A stretch of 13,725 nucleotides of DNA from positions 1-13,725 of the forward strand of contig DIUB01000193.1 in NCBI GenBank assembly GCA_002422265.1. The letters run 5' to 3'. A program made the translations under genes and the position numbers. The notes under the pieces were generated by a model that did not search any database, was not told the origin of the DNA, and was given only the letters and a program-made list of their open reading frames with translations. The DNA is from Geobacter sp. UBA6169. GTDB lineage: Bacteria; Desulfobacterota; Desulfuromonadia; Geobacterales; Pseudopelobacteraceae. Shown in pieces: positions 6,580-13,725 of this stretch. Every line of letters begins with the position of its first letter. Position 1 is the first letter of the stretch.

Positions 6580-8160
6580 ATGTCCAAACGACGCATTATC
6601 ATACTGCTGGCCATGGCCATGATAGCCGCCGGCACCACCTTAACCGGCTGCAGCGGCAGTGGCACTACCGCCTCTGCCCCGGCAGCAGCAGCCAAAACCG
6701 CTGATGTCCGTATCTCTGCCGCCTTTCCGGTCACTGCAACAACTTCCGCTGTTAAAAGCCTGCTGCCTGCCGACACCCAGGCAATCTATGTCTATGTTTC
6801 AGACAAACCGATTTATGATTATTACCAAATGGCCCAGCTTTCCTACAAACTGAAGCTGACTCCCAGCCAGGCCAGCGGCAACATAAAGCTGGTGCCGGGC
6901 AACTACTGGTTCTATGCTGCCGCCTTTGATACCGTCACCGAAATTGAAGGTAAACCCAGCGGCACCATGCTGGCCGGTACCGCATCCGGCGGTGTGGTTA
7001 ATGCAGGCAGCAACCGGGTGGTGCTCTCATTCCTCAACGGCCAGTGGACCGTGGTGGATACGAATAATAACCCAAGCCATATTGAGCTAAGCGACAACAC
7101 CACCCGGCTGTACGACATTATCCTCGGTGGAGAGCAATATCCGCAGCAAGGTTACGCCAGTAAAACGGCCCTGGATTTCAGCAAACCTTATGGCATCGGC
7201 TGGGGACCCATGCGTTACCGCTTTAATAATAACGATACCGCCGACACCTCTGGCACCATGTTTTCACAGTTTATCGGTGATACCAACACCCTGGTGCTGG
7301 ATGGCGGCATGTACAACCTGACCCAGAAATGCAGTAATTCCGGAGAAGGTCACTACATGGTCAGTTGTGAGGAAAAAGCTGGAGACAGGATGGTGATGAT
7401 ACCCGGCATTCAGGATTATGAATCCAGCAGCGGCAGCAGTTCCGAGAGTGAGCTGCTCCTCGGCTCCGCCTATGCCTTGCTGCCCAATGGGGGCAGAACC
7501 ACCTTTACCCAAAATGGTCAACCCTTTGACCTCTTCAGCAGGTTCACCGCTGCTACCCTGACCGACGGCGCCACCATGACCGGCAACCTGGTAGAAATTG
7601 CAGTAACCACCTACACCAAAACCTTGAACACCACCCCCAGCCCGGCAGCAGCTAAGGTTGCGGTATTGCCCAAAAAATCGATATCTCCCAACACCCTGTA
7701 CAGCGGAGTGACCGCAACCCACACTGAAATGTACGTCTGCGCCACCAAAGAAATCCCCAATACAGGTACTTGGCAGTTCAATGGTGACCCGATTAAGTTT
7801 GGCACCGCAACCTGCTATGAAGGGGGCTCCATCAGAAATTTCGACCTACAGACCAGTCAGCTGATTACACCCAACCCTGGTGACTTCTCCTACGGTCTGG
7901 CCCCCACAGATCCGAACAACCTGGGAGACTACTGCCACGAGTGGGATTCCAGTCTTAATACCTGTAAAATCAAGGCACCGCCTACAGGTGATGTGTATTA
8001 CCCGTATAATTTTATAGCTAAAAAATCGGATACCAAGACTGCCATTGACTATGGTTCATTCAAAGTTAACTTCCATGTACAATCAGCAACAACCGGCAAT
8101 ATCTATGTTTACCCCTTCCGCGCCAAAGGCAGCACCACGGTTACGGCAGCAAGAAAGTAA
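6580..8160 (+). CDS. Lipoprotein of unknown function, second gene of the riboswitch unit
   Basis: A 526-residue exported lipoprotein. The signal segment MSKRRIIILLAMAMIAAGTT leads to lipobox L21-T22-G23-C24, then a Ser/Ala-rich tether. Residues about 42-160 form a beta-rich domain (VRISAAFPV, QAIYVYVSDKPIYDYYQMA, NIKLVPGNYWFYAAAFDT, NRVVLSFLNGQWTVVD) reminiscent of small Ig-like or fimbrial-type sandwiches, but I do not recognise a named family. The rest (170-526) is rich in Asn, Thr, Gly and Tyr and has six cysteines (251, 263, 387, 412, 452, 462) spaced as possible disulphide pairs. There is no catalytic motif and no CXXCH haem site. AAAGGAGG at 6564-6571 precedes the ATG by eight bases, almost the same ribosome site as the upstream lipoprotein. 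The 81-base gap has no clear promoter, so it is probably co-transcribed and under the same riboswitch. A strong terminator follows. Confidence 0.85.
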   Translation: MSKRRIIILLAMAMIAAGTTLTGCSGSGTTASAPAAAAKTADVRISAAFPVTATTSAVKSLLPADTQAIYVYVSDKPIYDYYQMAQLSYKLKLTPSQASGNIKLVPGNYWFYAAAFDTVTEIEGKPSGTMLAGTASGGVVNAGSNRVVLSFLNGQWTVVDTNNNPSHIELSDNTTRLYDIILGGEQYPQQGYASKTALDFSKPYGIGWGPMRYRFNNNDTADTSGTMFSQFIGDTNTLVLDGGMYNLTQKCSNSGEGHYMVSCEEKAGDRMVMIPGIQDYESSSGSSSESELLLGSAYALLPNGGRTTFTQNGQPFDLFSRFTAATLTDGATMTGNLVEIAVTTYTKTLNTTPSPAAAKVAVLPKKSISPNTLYSGVTATHTEMYVCATKEIPNTGTWQFNGDPIKFGTATCYEGGSIRNFDLQTSQLITPNPGDFSYGLAPTDPNNLGDYCHEWDSSLNTCKIKAPPTGDVYYPYNFIAKKSDTKTAIDYGSFKVNFHVQSATTGNIYVYPFRAKGSTTVTAARK

Positions 8161-8187
8161 CATCAGGATCAAAACAGCAGTATTCAG

Positions 8188-8217
8188 AGGGGCGGCAACA
8201 GCCGCCCCTTTTCTTTT
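8188..8217 (+). terminator. Intrinsic terminator of the lipoprotein operon
   Basis: AGGGGCGGC (8188-8196), an ACA-containing loop (AACA, 8197-8200) and GCCGCCCCT (8201-8209) form a 9-bp stem, followed by TTTTCTTTT (8209-8217). It begins 28 bases after the stop of the second lipoprotein gene and closes the transcription unit. Confidence 0.93.
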
Positions 8218-8379
8218 GGACGGTTAAAGGGTATAAACATGGTTACGCTTTCTCCGCGAGCTTCGCGACTCCGCGTGAGAACCGACTATTTTCAGATCTT
8301 TTTCGTTGCGTCGTAGCGCCGTTGCGTGAACTGCTTTTCAAAATGTATCAAAGAGTACACAACACCGGCAGACAGGTAA
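8218..8379. repeat. Gene-free low-complexity repeat-like segment
   Basis: No coding sequence or RNA gene is seen. The segment contains C/G-alternating sequence with short inverted repeats, such as CGCGA-GCT-TCGCG at 8257-8269, and two similar blocks ending GCGTGAGAAC (8273-8282) and GCGTGAACTG (8324-8333). It resembles the simple-sequence debris often found beside small nuclease-like genes in Geobacter genomes, though that comparison is from memory. Together with the gene relic that follows, it makes 8218-8534 look like an insertion/deletion scar between two operons. Confidence 0.4.
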
Positions 8380-8508
8380 CCAGACCTAAAACAGGGATAT
8401 GCCGAAAAATATCGTTCTCTCAACCAACTGATCCACCTGATCGGGGTAGAGTTCAGCAGAGACAGCCGGAATATTGTCGGGTTTGATGTCGAGACCATAC
8501 TGCCGTAA
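8380..8508 (+). pseudogene. C-terminal relic of an AAA-ATPase-like/DUF1703 (PD-(D/E)XK) gene
   Basis: The frame after an in-frame TAA (8377-8379) encodes 42 residues ending at TAA 8506-8508. It contains KQGYAEKYRSLNQLIHLIGV followed by EFSRDSRNIVGFDVE. This is the characteristic extreme C-terminus of the AAA-ATPase-like/DUF1703 family, whose proteins end with a (K)GYAxKYR...IxLIGVEFSxxxRNxxxFE-type strand. There is no start codon, ATPase part or nuclease core, and upstream sequence in all frames is repeat-like. A member of the same family begins at 12747 on the same strand. I infer decay or deletion of an earlier copy. The family match is by motif memory, without a search. Confidence 0.7.
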
Positions 8509-8534
8509 CATTTATTATTCTGTGAGGTTCCACT

Positions 8535-11225
8535 ATGCACTGCCTTCGTCTGCTTTCCATCCTTCTGTTCCTGCTGCTGCTCACTGCTCCGGTCAACGCC
8601 GTTGATTTCAGGTCTGCCCATACTGCTGCCTACAAACAGGGCGAACTGATCGTCCGGTTTAAGGATGACACCAAAGGTGCCAAGAGCCTGCAGGCAGCCA
8701 AGGCCAGTTCACTCCACAGCTTCAAGCAGATCAAGGCACGCCACATCCGTCTGCCGGAAGGGACCACGGTTGACCAGGCCCTGGAGCAGTTACGTGCCGA
8801 TCCCAACGTACTGTATGCCGAACCCAACTACCGGGTCCGCAAGGCCCTGGAGCCCAATGACCCACGTTATCAGTCCAGCAACTCTGCCACGGCCTATCAA
8901 TGGAACCTGCCGATTATCTCATCCCCAACTGCCTGGGACACCTATACCGGCCCTGCCGCTGATTCGCTGATTGTGGCGGTGCTGGACACCGGTATCGCTT
9001 ACAGCCACCCCGATCTGATCGCCAACCTCTGGATCAATCCGGGCGAGATCTGCGGCAACAGTATTGACGATGATGCCAACGGCATTGTGGATGACTGCAA
9101 CGGTGCCAACTTTGGCGGTTTTTCACCGGGCAACCCGTGGGATGACGATACCGCTGACAGCCACGGCACCCACCTGGCCGGAATCATCGGTGCGGTGGGT
9201 AATAACAGCATCGGGGTAGCCGGCATCAACTGGCGGGTCAGGCTCATGGCGGTCAAGTTTCTGCACGGGCCTGAGGGGACCGGTGATCTGTCCGATGCCC
9301 TGCGCGGAGTGGAATACGCCCTTGCCAAAGGGGCAAAGATTATCAACATGAGCTTTGAGGTGGATTACGACTCCCGATCGTTGCGGGATGCCGTGGCAGC
9401 CGCTGATAACGCCGGTGCACTGGTGGTTTCAGCAGCCGGCAACACCTTTCAGGATCTGGATACCAACCGCGTTTATCCGGCCTCCATCCGAACCGCCAAC
9501 AACATCACTGTGGCAGCCTCCACCCGCACCGACAGCCTGGCATCTTATTCCGGTTATGGCCGCCACACCGTTGATCTGGCTGCGCCAGGCGGCTTAAGCA
9601 CCGGCAGTACCACTGCCATACTCAGCACAGTTTGGCTGAATAACGGCGCAACCCTTTACCGCACCACTGCCGGCACCTCCATGGCTGCTCCCCATGTAGC
9701 CGGCGCTGCAGCGTTAATCTGGAATGCCTACCCCACCCTGACCGCCTACCAGATAAAGGCTCGCATCCTGAGCGGGGTTGATCAGCTGAGTGCCTTCAGC
9801 AGTGCCACCATCACCGGCGGCAGGCTGAATCTGGCTAAGGCCCTGGCTGCCTTGAATACGGCAGCGATCTTCAACGTTGCACCCTTAGCCGTATCAAGCG
9901 GCGGCAGCATCACCATCACGGGTGTCAATTTCGGTAATACTCAAGGTAGTGTCACATTGGGGAATACAGCTCTTACAGTAACGACTTGGTCTGACATCAG
10001 CATCACCGCAACTGTGCCTGCTGGCACCACGAGCGGTACCCTCTACGTCAACAATAGTGGCGTCGGTTTTCCAATTTCGATAGTTCCTGTTCCTGGCGTA
10101 AGTTTAACCAGCTCGGCAACCTCGGGAATTGCACCGTTTAATGTCACCTTCAACGCAACGCTGACAATTCCACCAGGCAGCACAATTACCAAATATGAAT
10201 GGGATCTTGGCGATGGTGTGTATAAAACCATAGCAGGGGCCACAACAGATTATACGTACACCTTTACAACATCAGGCAGCTTTACCGTCCGTTTTAAAAT
10301 TACTGACAACTACGGACAGACCGCCGAAGCCAGCAAGATAGTCGTGGTTTCAGCTGGCCCCCCGGCTGTGTCGTTGTCGGCATCTCCTAGTAACGCTGGT
10401 GTCGCCCCCTACACTGTCACACTTACCGGTACAATCAGCAATATCGCTCCAATTGTTAAGTATGAATGGGATCTTGGAACGGGAACGTATCAATCTGGAT
10501 CTAGTGCCGTAATCACTCATACTTTTACACAATCGGGAATTTTCCCTGTTAGACTTCGGATCACCGACAGCAACGGCAATACAGCAGAAAGCACAATCAC
10601 TATTGCTGTTGTCGCCCCCAATTCTCCACCAGTTGTGACAATCAATGTAACACCCACAGCACCAACAACTAATGCCTTAGTTTCATTTTATTCAACCGTG
10701 GCTCCATCTTCTCCAATTGTTAAGTATGAATGGGATTTTGGTGATGGAACCCCACCAAGCTCAGGCACTGCCACAACCTCGCACACCTACACTACCACGG
10801 GCACCTACACCGTCATGCTAACCGTTACCGACAGCACCGCACAAAAAGGAACCGGTACCGTGACCGTAACCGTTGCCCCCCCTTCCGGTGGCGGAGGCGG
10901 TGGCGGTGGCGGCGGCTGCTTCATCGCTACGGCAGCCTGGGGCAGCTACCTGCATCCCAAGGTGGCACTGTTGCGGGCTTTCCGTGATCAGCAGCTGCTG
11001 ACCAACGGGCCGGGCCGGCTGTTTGTCAAGGCCTACTACAGGGTCAGCCCGCCGGTGGCTGATTACATTGCCCGCCATGAATCACTGCGTACCGTTACCC
11101 GCTGGGCTCTGACTCCGCTGGTGCTGGCTGTGGCGCATCCGCTGGCAGCGCTGCTGGTGATGCTGGCCTGCCTGCTTGGAGTGGGGGCACTGCTTAAAAG
11201 CCTCTGCACAACCCGTACTGAATGA
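8535..11225 (+). CDS. Secreted subtilisin-like (S8) protease with IPT, PKD and CFI-box C-terminal domains
   Basis: An 896-residue serine endopeptidase. Signal peptide 1-22 (LLSILLFLLLLTAPVNA); fervidolysin-type propeptide about 36-101 (GELIVRFKDDTKG, AEPNYRV); S8 catalytic domain about 145-440. The triad is intact: D151 (VAVLDTGIAYSHP), H210 (DSHGTHLAG) and S382 (GTSMAAPHVAG), with oxyanion N303 (SAAGN). An Asp-rich loop (residues 174-190, SIDDDANGIVDDCNG) may bind calcium. Then come an IPT/TIG domain (about 446-518) and three PKD domains (about 519-607, 610-693, 698-781) with YEWDLGDG/YEWDFGDG motifs. After ten glycines (785-794) follows CFIATAAWGSYLHPKVALLR from C795, with GRLFVKAYYRVSPP and a hydrophobic segment at about 858-886. 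This is the CFI-box C-terminal domain of unknown function, thought to be a sorting or anchoring signal. GAGG at 8524-8527 sets the start. The stop overlaps the next gene by four bases. The IPT/PKD part is more AT-rich than both flanks. Confidence 0.95.
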   Translation: MHCLRLLSILLFLLLLTAPVNAVDFRSAHTAAYKQGELIVRFKDDTKGAKSLQAAKASSLHSFKQIKARHIRLPEGTTVDQALEQLRADPNVLYAEPNYRVRKALEPNDPRYQSSNSATAYQWNLPIISSPTAWDTYTGPAADSLIVAVLDTGIAYSHPDLIANLWINPGEICGNSIDDDANGIVDDCNGANFGGFSPGNPWDDDTADSHGTHLAGIIGAVGNNSIGVAGINWRVRLMAVKFLHGPEGTGDLSDALRGVEYALAKGAKIINMSFEVDYDSRSLRDAVAAADNAGALVVSAAGNTFQDLDTNRVYPASIRTANNITVAASTRTDSLASYSGYGRHTVDLAAPGGLSTGSTTAILSTVWLNNGATLYRTTAGTSMAAPHVAGAAALIWNAYPTLTAYQIKARILSGVDQLSAFSSATITGGRLNLAKALAALNTAAIFNVAPLAVSSGGSITITGVNFGNTQGSVTLGNTALTVTTWSDISITATVPAGTTSGTLYVNNSGVGFPISIVPVPGVSLTSSATSGIAPFNVTFNATLTIPPGSTITKYEWDLGDGVYKTIAGATTDYTYTFTTSGSFTVRFKITDNYGQTAEASKIVVVSAGPPAVSLSASPSNAGVAPYTVTLTGTISNIAPIVKYEWDLGTGTYQSGSSAVITHTFTQSGIFPVRLRITDSNGNTAESTITIAVVAPNSPPVVTINVTPTAPTTNALVSFYSTVAPSSPIVKYEWDFGDGTPPSSGTATTSHTYTTTGTYTVMLTVTDSTAQKGTGTVTVTVAPPSGGGGGGGGGGCFIATAAWGSYLHPKVALLRAFRDQQLLTNGPGRLFVKAYYRVSPPVADYIARHESLRTVTRWALTPLVLAVAHPLAALLVMLACLLGVGALLKSLCTTRTE
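10447..10736 (+). repeat. DNA-level duplication between PKD domains 2 and 3
   Basis: A 26-base block is identical at 10447-10472 and 10711-10736 (begins CTCCAATTGTTAAG, ends GAATGGGAT), and similarity continues four bases past one mismatch. Both encode PIVKYEWD of successive PKD repeats. The first PKD repeat at 10186-10212 keeps only the central AAATATGAATGGGATCTTGG version. Such identity at third codon positions indicates recent duplication or gene conversion. Confidence 0.8.
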
Positions 11226-12592
11226 TTGACCTGCTCTCACCAAAAGCGCAGTACCAGTTCAGCCTTGCAGAACAACACCTGCAGCAGGGCCGCCACCAGG
11301 CGGCCCTGGCCTGTTTCAAGCAGGCGCTGAAGGCAGCGCCCCGGCACCCGTTCATCATGTTTCGGATCGGCATTGCCAACCACCTGCTGGAGTTGCGGGA
11401 CGAGGCGATCCGCTGGTACCGCAAGGCGCTGACTATCAACAACAACCTGGGTGAGGCCCACAACAACCTGGGCAAGGCACTTTTGGAACAACGCCGATTT
11501 CAGGAGGCTGCCGATGCCTTTGCCGAGGCAGGGCGACTGCTGCCCGGCTCGCCGGTGCCTCCGGCCTCACAGGCATCGGCCCTGTTGGGTATGGGCAGGC
11601 TGGATCAGGCAGAGCAGCTGTGCAAGGATGCCTTGCAGCGTGACCCGGATTATGCCGAGGCCCATTGGAACCTGGCCCTGATCCTGCTGAAACAGGGCCA
11701 CTACGCCGAAGGTTGGCAGGAGTACGAGTGGCGCTGGCGAACCCCCTCTTTCCCCTCACCCCGCCGCTCCTTTCCCTACCCGGCCTGGGACGGCAGGCAA
11801 CCTCTACGAGGCAAACGGATTGTGATTCATGCCGAGCAAGGCTATGGCGACACCATCCAGGCTGCCCGTTATCTTCCGCTGCTGGAACAGCAGGGGGCAC
11901 AGCTGATTGTGGCCTGCCAGCCACCGCTGGTACGTCTACTCAGCTCGGTTTCACGCACCATACAGGTTCTCCCGTTCGGCAGTGCACTGCCGACTGCCGA
12001 TTACCATCTGCCGCTCTTTTCATTACCCGGCCTGTTTTCGCCTGACATTGCTGCTATCCCGCGCTGCTACCCCTACCTGCAGCCGCCGGTTGAGCAGCTG
12101 CAACACTGGTCTGCACTGTGCGAAGAAACTGCCGCAGGCTTCCGGGTGGGACTGGCCTGGTCCGGCAAACCAAAGCCGGACCCCGGTAGATCAATACCAC
12201 CACAACTACTTGCACCGCTTGCACAGGTGGCCGACATCAGCTGGTTCTCTCTGCTGGTAGCCGATCAGCCCAGGCAATCTGGTGTCCGGCTCCCTTTCCC
12301 TATGCATGATTTTTCTGGTCAGATCAGCGACTTTGCCGATACCGCCGCCCTGATCAACCATCTGGATCTGGTGATCAGCATTGATACTGCCGTAGCCCAT
12401 CTGGCTGGTGCGCTGGAAGTGCCGGTCTGGCTGCTGCTGCCAACCCCCTGTGACTGGCGCTGGATGATTGACCGCAACGATTCACCGTGGTACCCCACCA
12501 TGCGGCTGTTTCGTCAGCCCTCAGTTGCTAACTGGTCATCTGTTGTTCGCGAGGTACTTGGGCAACTCTCGATATTCACGCAGCACAGGTAG
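11222..12592 (+). CDS. TPR protein with glycosyltransferase-9-like C-terminal domain
   Basis: A 456-residue cytoplasmic protein with no signal peptide. Residues about 10-165 hold four to five tetratricopeptide repeats (QAALACFKQALKAAPRHP, DEAIRWYRKALTINNN, LGEAHNNLGKALLEQRRFQE, AEAHWNLALILLKQGHYAEG). Residues about 198-450 resemble a heptosyltransferase/GT9 or O-GlcNAc-transferase-like GT-B fold: IVIHAEQGYGDTIQAARYLP, FRVGLAWSGKPKPDPGRSIP and DLVISIDTAVAHLAGALEVP, then WLLLPTPCDWRW. The LAWSG...RSI and DTAVAHLAGAL motifs correspond to nucleotide-sugar binding in related transferases. The linker WQEYEWRW is usual in this TPR-fused group. ATG overlaps the protease stop (ATGA), so the two are translationally coupled. 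I infer that it may glycosylate an exported protein or surface polymer, perhaps the protease made from the same message; acceptor and sugar cannot be told. Sequence after the stop (12593-12746) has no convincing terminator. Confidence 0.88.
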   Translation: MIDLLSPKAQYQFSLAEQHLQQGRHQAALACFKQALKAAPRHPFIMFRIGIANHLLELRDEAIRWYRKALTINNNLGEAHNNLGKALLEQRRFQEAADAFAEAGRLLPGSPVPPASQASALLGMGRLDQAEQLCKDALQRDPDYAEAHWNLALILLKQGHYAEGWQEYEWRWRTPSFPSPRRSFPYPAWDGRQPLRGKRIVIHAEQGYGDTIQAARYLPLLEQQGAQLIVACQPPLVRLLSSVSRTIQVLPFGSALPTADYHLPLFSLPGLFSPDIAAIPRCYPYLQPPVEQLQHWSALCEETAAGFRVGLAWSGKPKPDPGRSIPPQLLAPLAQVADISWFSLLVADQPRQSGVRLPFPMHDFSGQISDFADTAALINHLDLVISIDTAVAHLAGALEVPVWLLLPTPCDWRWMIDRNDSPWYPTMRLFRQPSVANWSSVVREVLGQLSIFTQHR

Positions 12593-12746
12593 GTGCATCT
12601 TGCTGGTTTTCTCTGAGTGTACTGCAACCTCGGGAAAGGCAGCTGTTTTATCACTACAGCAACGATCCGGGGCAGTATCTACCGCCCTTTCTTTTTTGCT
12701 GCCTTCGGGATATAACACCGTATATTCTACAGCTGCAGGTGAAACC

Positions 12747-13725
12747 ATGACCGCACATAAAAAACTGCCCATCGGCATACAGACCTTTCAGAAGATCCGC
12801 GAAGCTGATTACTACTATGTGGATAAGACCGGCTTTGCGCTGCAGCTGATAGAGAATGGCAGCCATTACTTTCTTTCACGTCCCCGCCGGTTCGGCAAAA
12901 GCCTGTTTCTGGACACCCTGAAAGAGCTGTTTGAAGGAAACGAGCTGCTCTTTCGGGGGCTGTACTGCCATGATCAATGGAACTGGTCCGTTCAATACCC
13001 GGTCATCAGAATCAGCTTCGGCGGCGGGGTGCTGGGATCACGCAAAGATCTTGATCAATCATTGCACCACCAACTGACCCGTCATGAACAGTCTGCAGGT
13101 TTCTCAGCTGCCTTTCCTGATCATCGCAGCCGTTTCATGGAACTGATCCGCCGTCTCTCAGACCAGACCGGCCAGCGGGTCGTGGTTCTGATCGATGAAT
13201 ACGACAAACCGATCCTTGACCGGATTGAGCAGCCGGAAGCCGCCTTGGAGATCCGGGAAGGCTTAAAAGATTTCTACTCTGTGATCAAAGACTCTGATGC
13301 CTACGTCAAATTTGCCTTTTTAACCGGGGTCAGCAAATTCTCAAAAGTCAGCCTGTTTTCAGGGCTCAACAACCTGGAAGACATCACCATCAGCAGCACC
13401 TACTCCGCCATCTGCGGTTACACTGATACCGATGTTGACACTATGTTTGCCCCTGAACTGGAAGGGCTGGACAGGGACGAGATCAGAACCTGGTACAACG
13501 GCTACAACTGGACCGGCGAAGCAGTCTACAACCCGTTCGATCTGCTGCTTTTGTTTCGTGAGCGCCAGTTCCGCCCGTTCTGGTTTGAGACCGGCACCCC
13601 CACCTTTCTGATCAAGCTGCTGTCAGCTGCACAGGTCTCCTCTCCTGAGCTGGGCGCCAGCTTTGCCAGCGCCACCCTGCTCTCCACCTTTGACGTGGGT
13701 AACATCCCGCCCGAGGCGCTGATGT
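12747..13725 (+). CDS. AAA-ATPase-like/DUF1703 protein, N-terminal part (3' end outside window)
   Basis: The first 326 residues of a protein of the AAA-ATPase-like family (PF09820), which normally carries a C-terminal PD-(D/E)XK nuclease-like DUF1703 domain, here beyond the window edge. Features: KLPIGIQTFQKIREADYYYV with VDKT (residues 25-28), a degenerate Walker A RPRRFGKS (45-52), a Walker B-like VVVLIDEYDKPI (145-156), FLTGVSKFSKVSLFSGLNNL, and WYNGYNW followed by YNPFDLLLLF and FWFETGTPTFLI. The frame is open to the last base with no damage. AGGTG at 12737-12741 precedes the ATG. TATAAC (12711) or TATATT (12721) may be a -10 box, without a clear -35. The family is widespread, often multi-copy, and its biological role is unknown; a mobile-element or defence function is only conjecture. 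The relic at 8380-8508 shows another copy once existed nearby. Confidence 0.9.
   Translation, partial: MTAHKKLPIGIQTFQKIREADYYYVDKTGFALQLIENGSHYFLSRPRRFGKSLFLDTLKELFEGNELLFRGLYCHDQWNWSVQYPVIRISFGGGVLGSRKDLDQSLHHQLTRHEQSAGFSAAFPDHRSRFMELIRRLSDQTGQRVVVLIDEYDKPILDRIEQPEAALEIREGLKDFYSVIKDSDAYVKFAFLTGVSKFSKVSLFSGLNNLEDITISSTYSAICGYTDTDVDTMFAPELEGLDRDEIRTWYNGYNWTGEAVYNPFDLLLLFRERQFRPFWFETGTPTFLIKLLSAAQVSSPELGASFASATLLSTFDVGNIPPEALM

Noticed and set aside
6580..8160. Multihaem or metal-binding protein because of its cysteines
   Set aside because: No CXXCH motifs and no clustered metal ligands; the cysteines are spaced like disulphide pairs.
11436..11924. Antisense open frame of 162 codons, and similar frames at 2244-2648 and 7264-7722
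   Set aside because: They lie fully opposite well-supported genes, lack ribosome sites, and look like shadows produced by GC-rich codon use.

Overview
The window looks like a chromosomal stretch from a Geobacterales-type bacterium (Desulfuromonadota; Geobacter, Trichlorobacter or Pelobacter propionicus-like). This is inferred from moderately high GC, a GEMM-I cyclic-dinucleotide riboswitch ahead of an exported protein, a DUF3187 outer-membrane protein, and a CFI-box C-terminal domain. Most genes read on the + strand.

Layout. (1) Bases 1-1882 are a tightly overlapped metabolic operon: the 3' part of L-aspartate oxidase (nadB), a stand-alone AroQ-class chorismate mutase, and a 70-residue ferredoxin-like domain resembling the regulatory N-terminus of type I-beta DAHP synthases but without its catalytic barrel. 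(2) Bases 1932-2054 hold a 33-bp-period tandem repeat with GC hairpins. Its last copy runs into the likely Shine-Dalgarno of a DUF3187 outer-membrane protein (2073-3107). (3) Bases 3108-3441 hold promoter-like sequence, a GEMM-I riboswitch aptamer and a strong intrinsic terminator. They control a large lipoprotein with Ig/cadherin-like repeats (3442-6498) and probably a second, cysteine-containing lipoprotein (6580-8160), ending at a clear terminator (8188-8217). (4) Bases 8218-8534 are a gene-poor scar with low-complexity repeat sequence and the C-terminal relic of an AAA-ATPase-like/DUF1703 nuclease gene. (5) Bases 8535-12592 are a two-gene overlapping operon: a secreted subtilisin-like protease with IPT and three PKD domains, a ten-glycine linker and a CFI-box C-terminal sorting-type domain, followed by a TPR protein with a glycosyltransferase-9-like domain. 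(6) From 12747 to the window end is the 5' part of an intact-looking AAA-ATPase-like/DUF1703 gene, the same family as the relic.

How they work together. Apart from the metabolic operon, the theme is the cell surface: an outer-membrane barrel, two large lipoproteins under cyclic-dinucleotide control, and a surface-directed protease co-expressed with a putative sugar-transfer enzyme. The most unusual points are the riboswitch, whose base at the ligand-discriminating position appears to be C rather than G (c-di-GMP) or A (cGAMP); the free-standing DAHP-synthase regulatory domain beside a free-standing chorismate mutase; and the CFI-box protease/TPR-glycosyltransferase pair.
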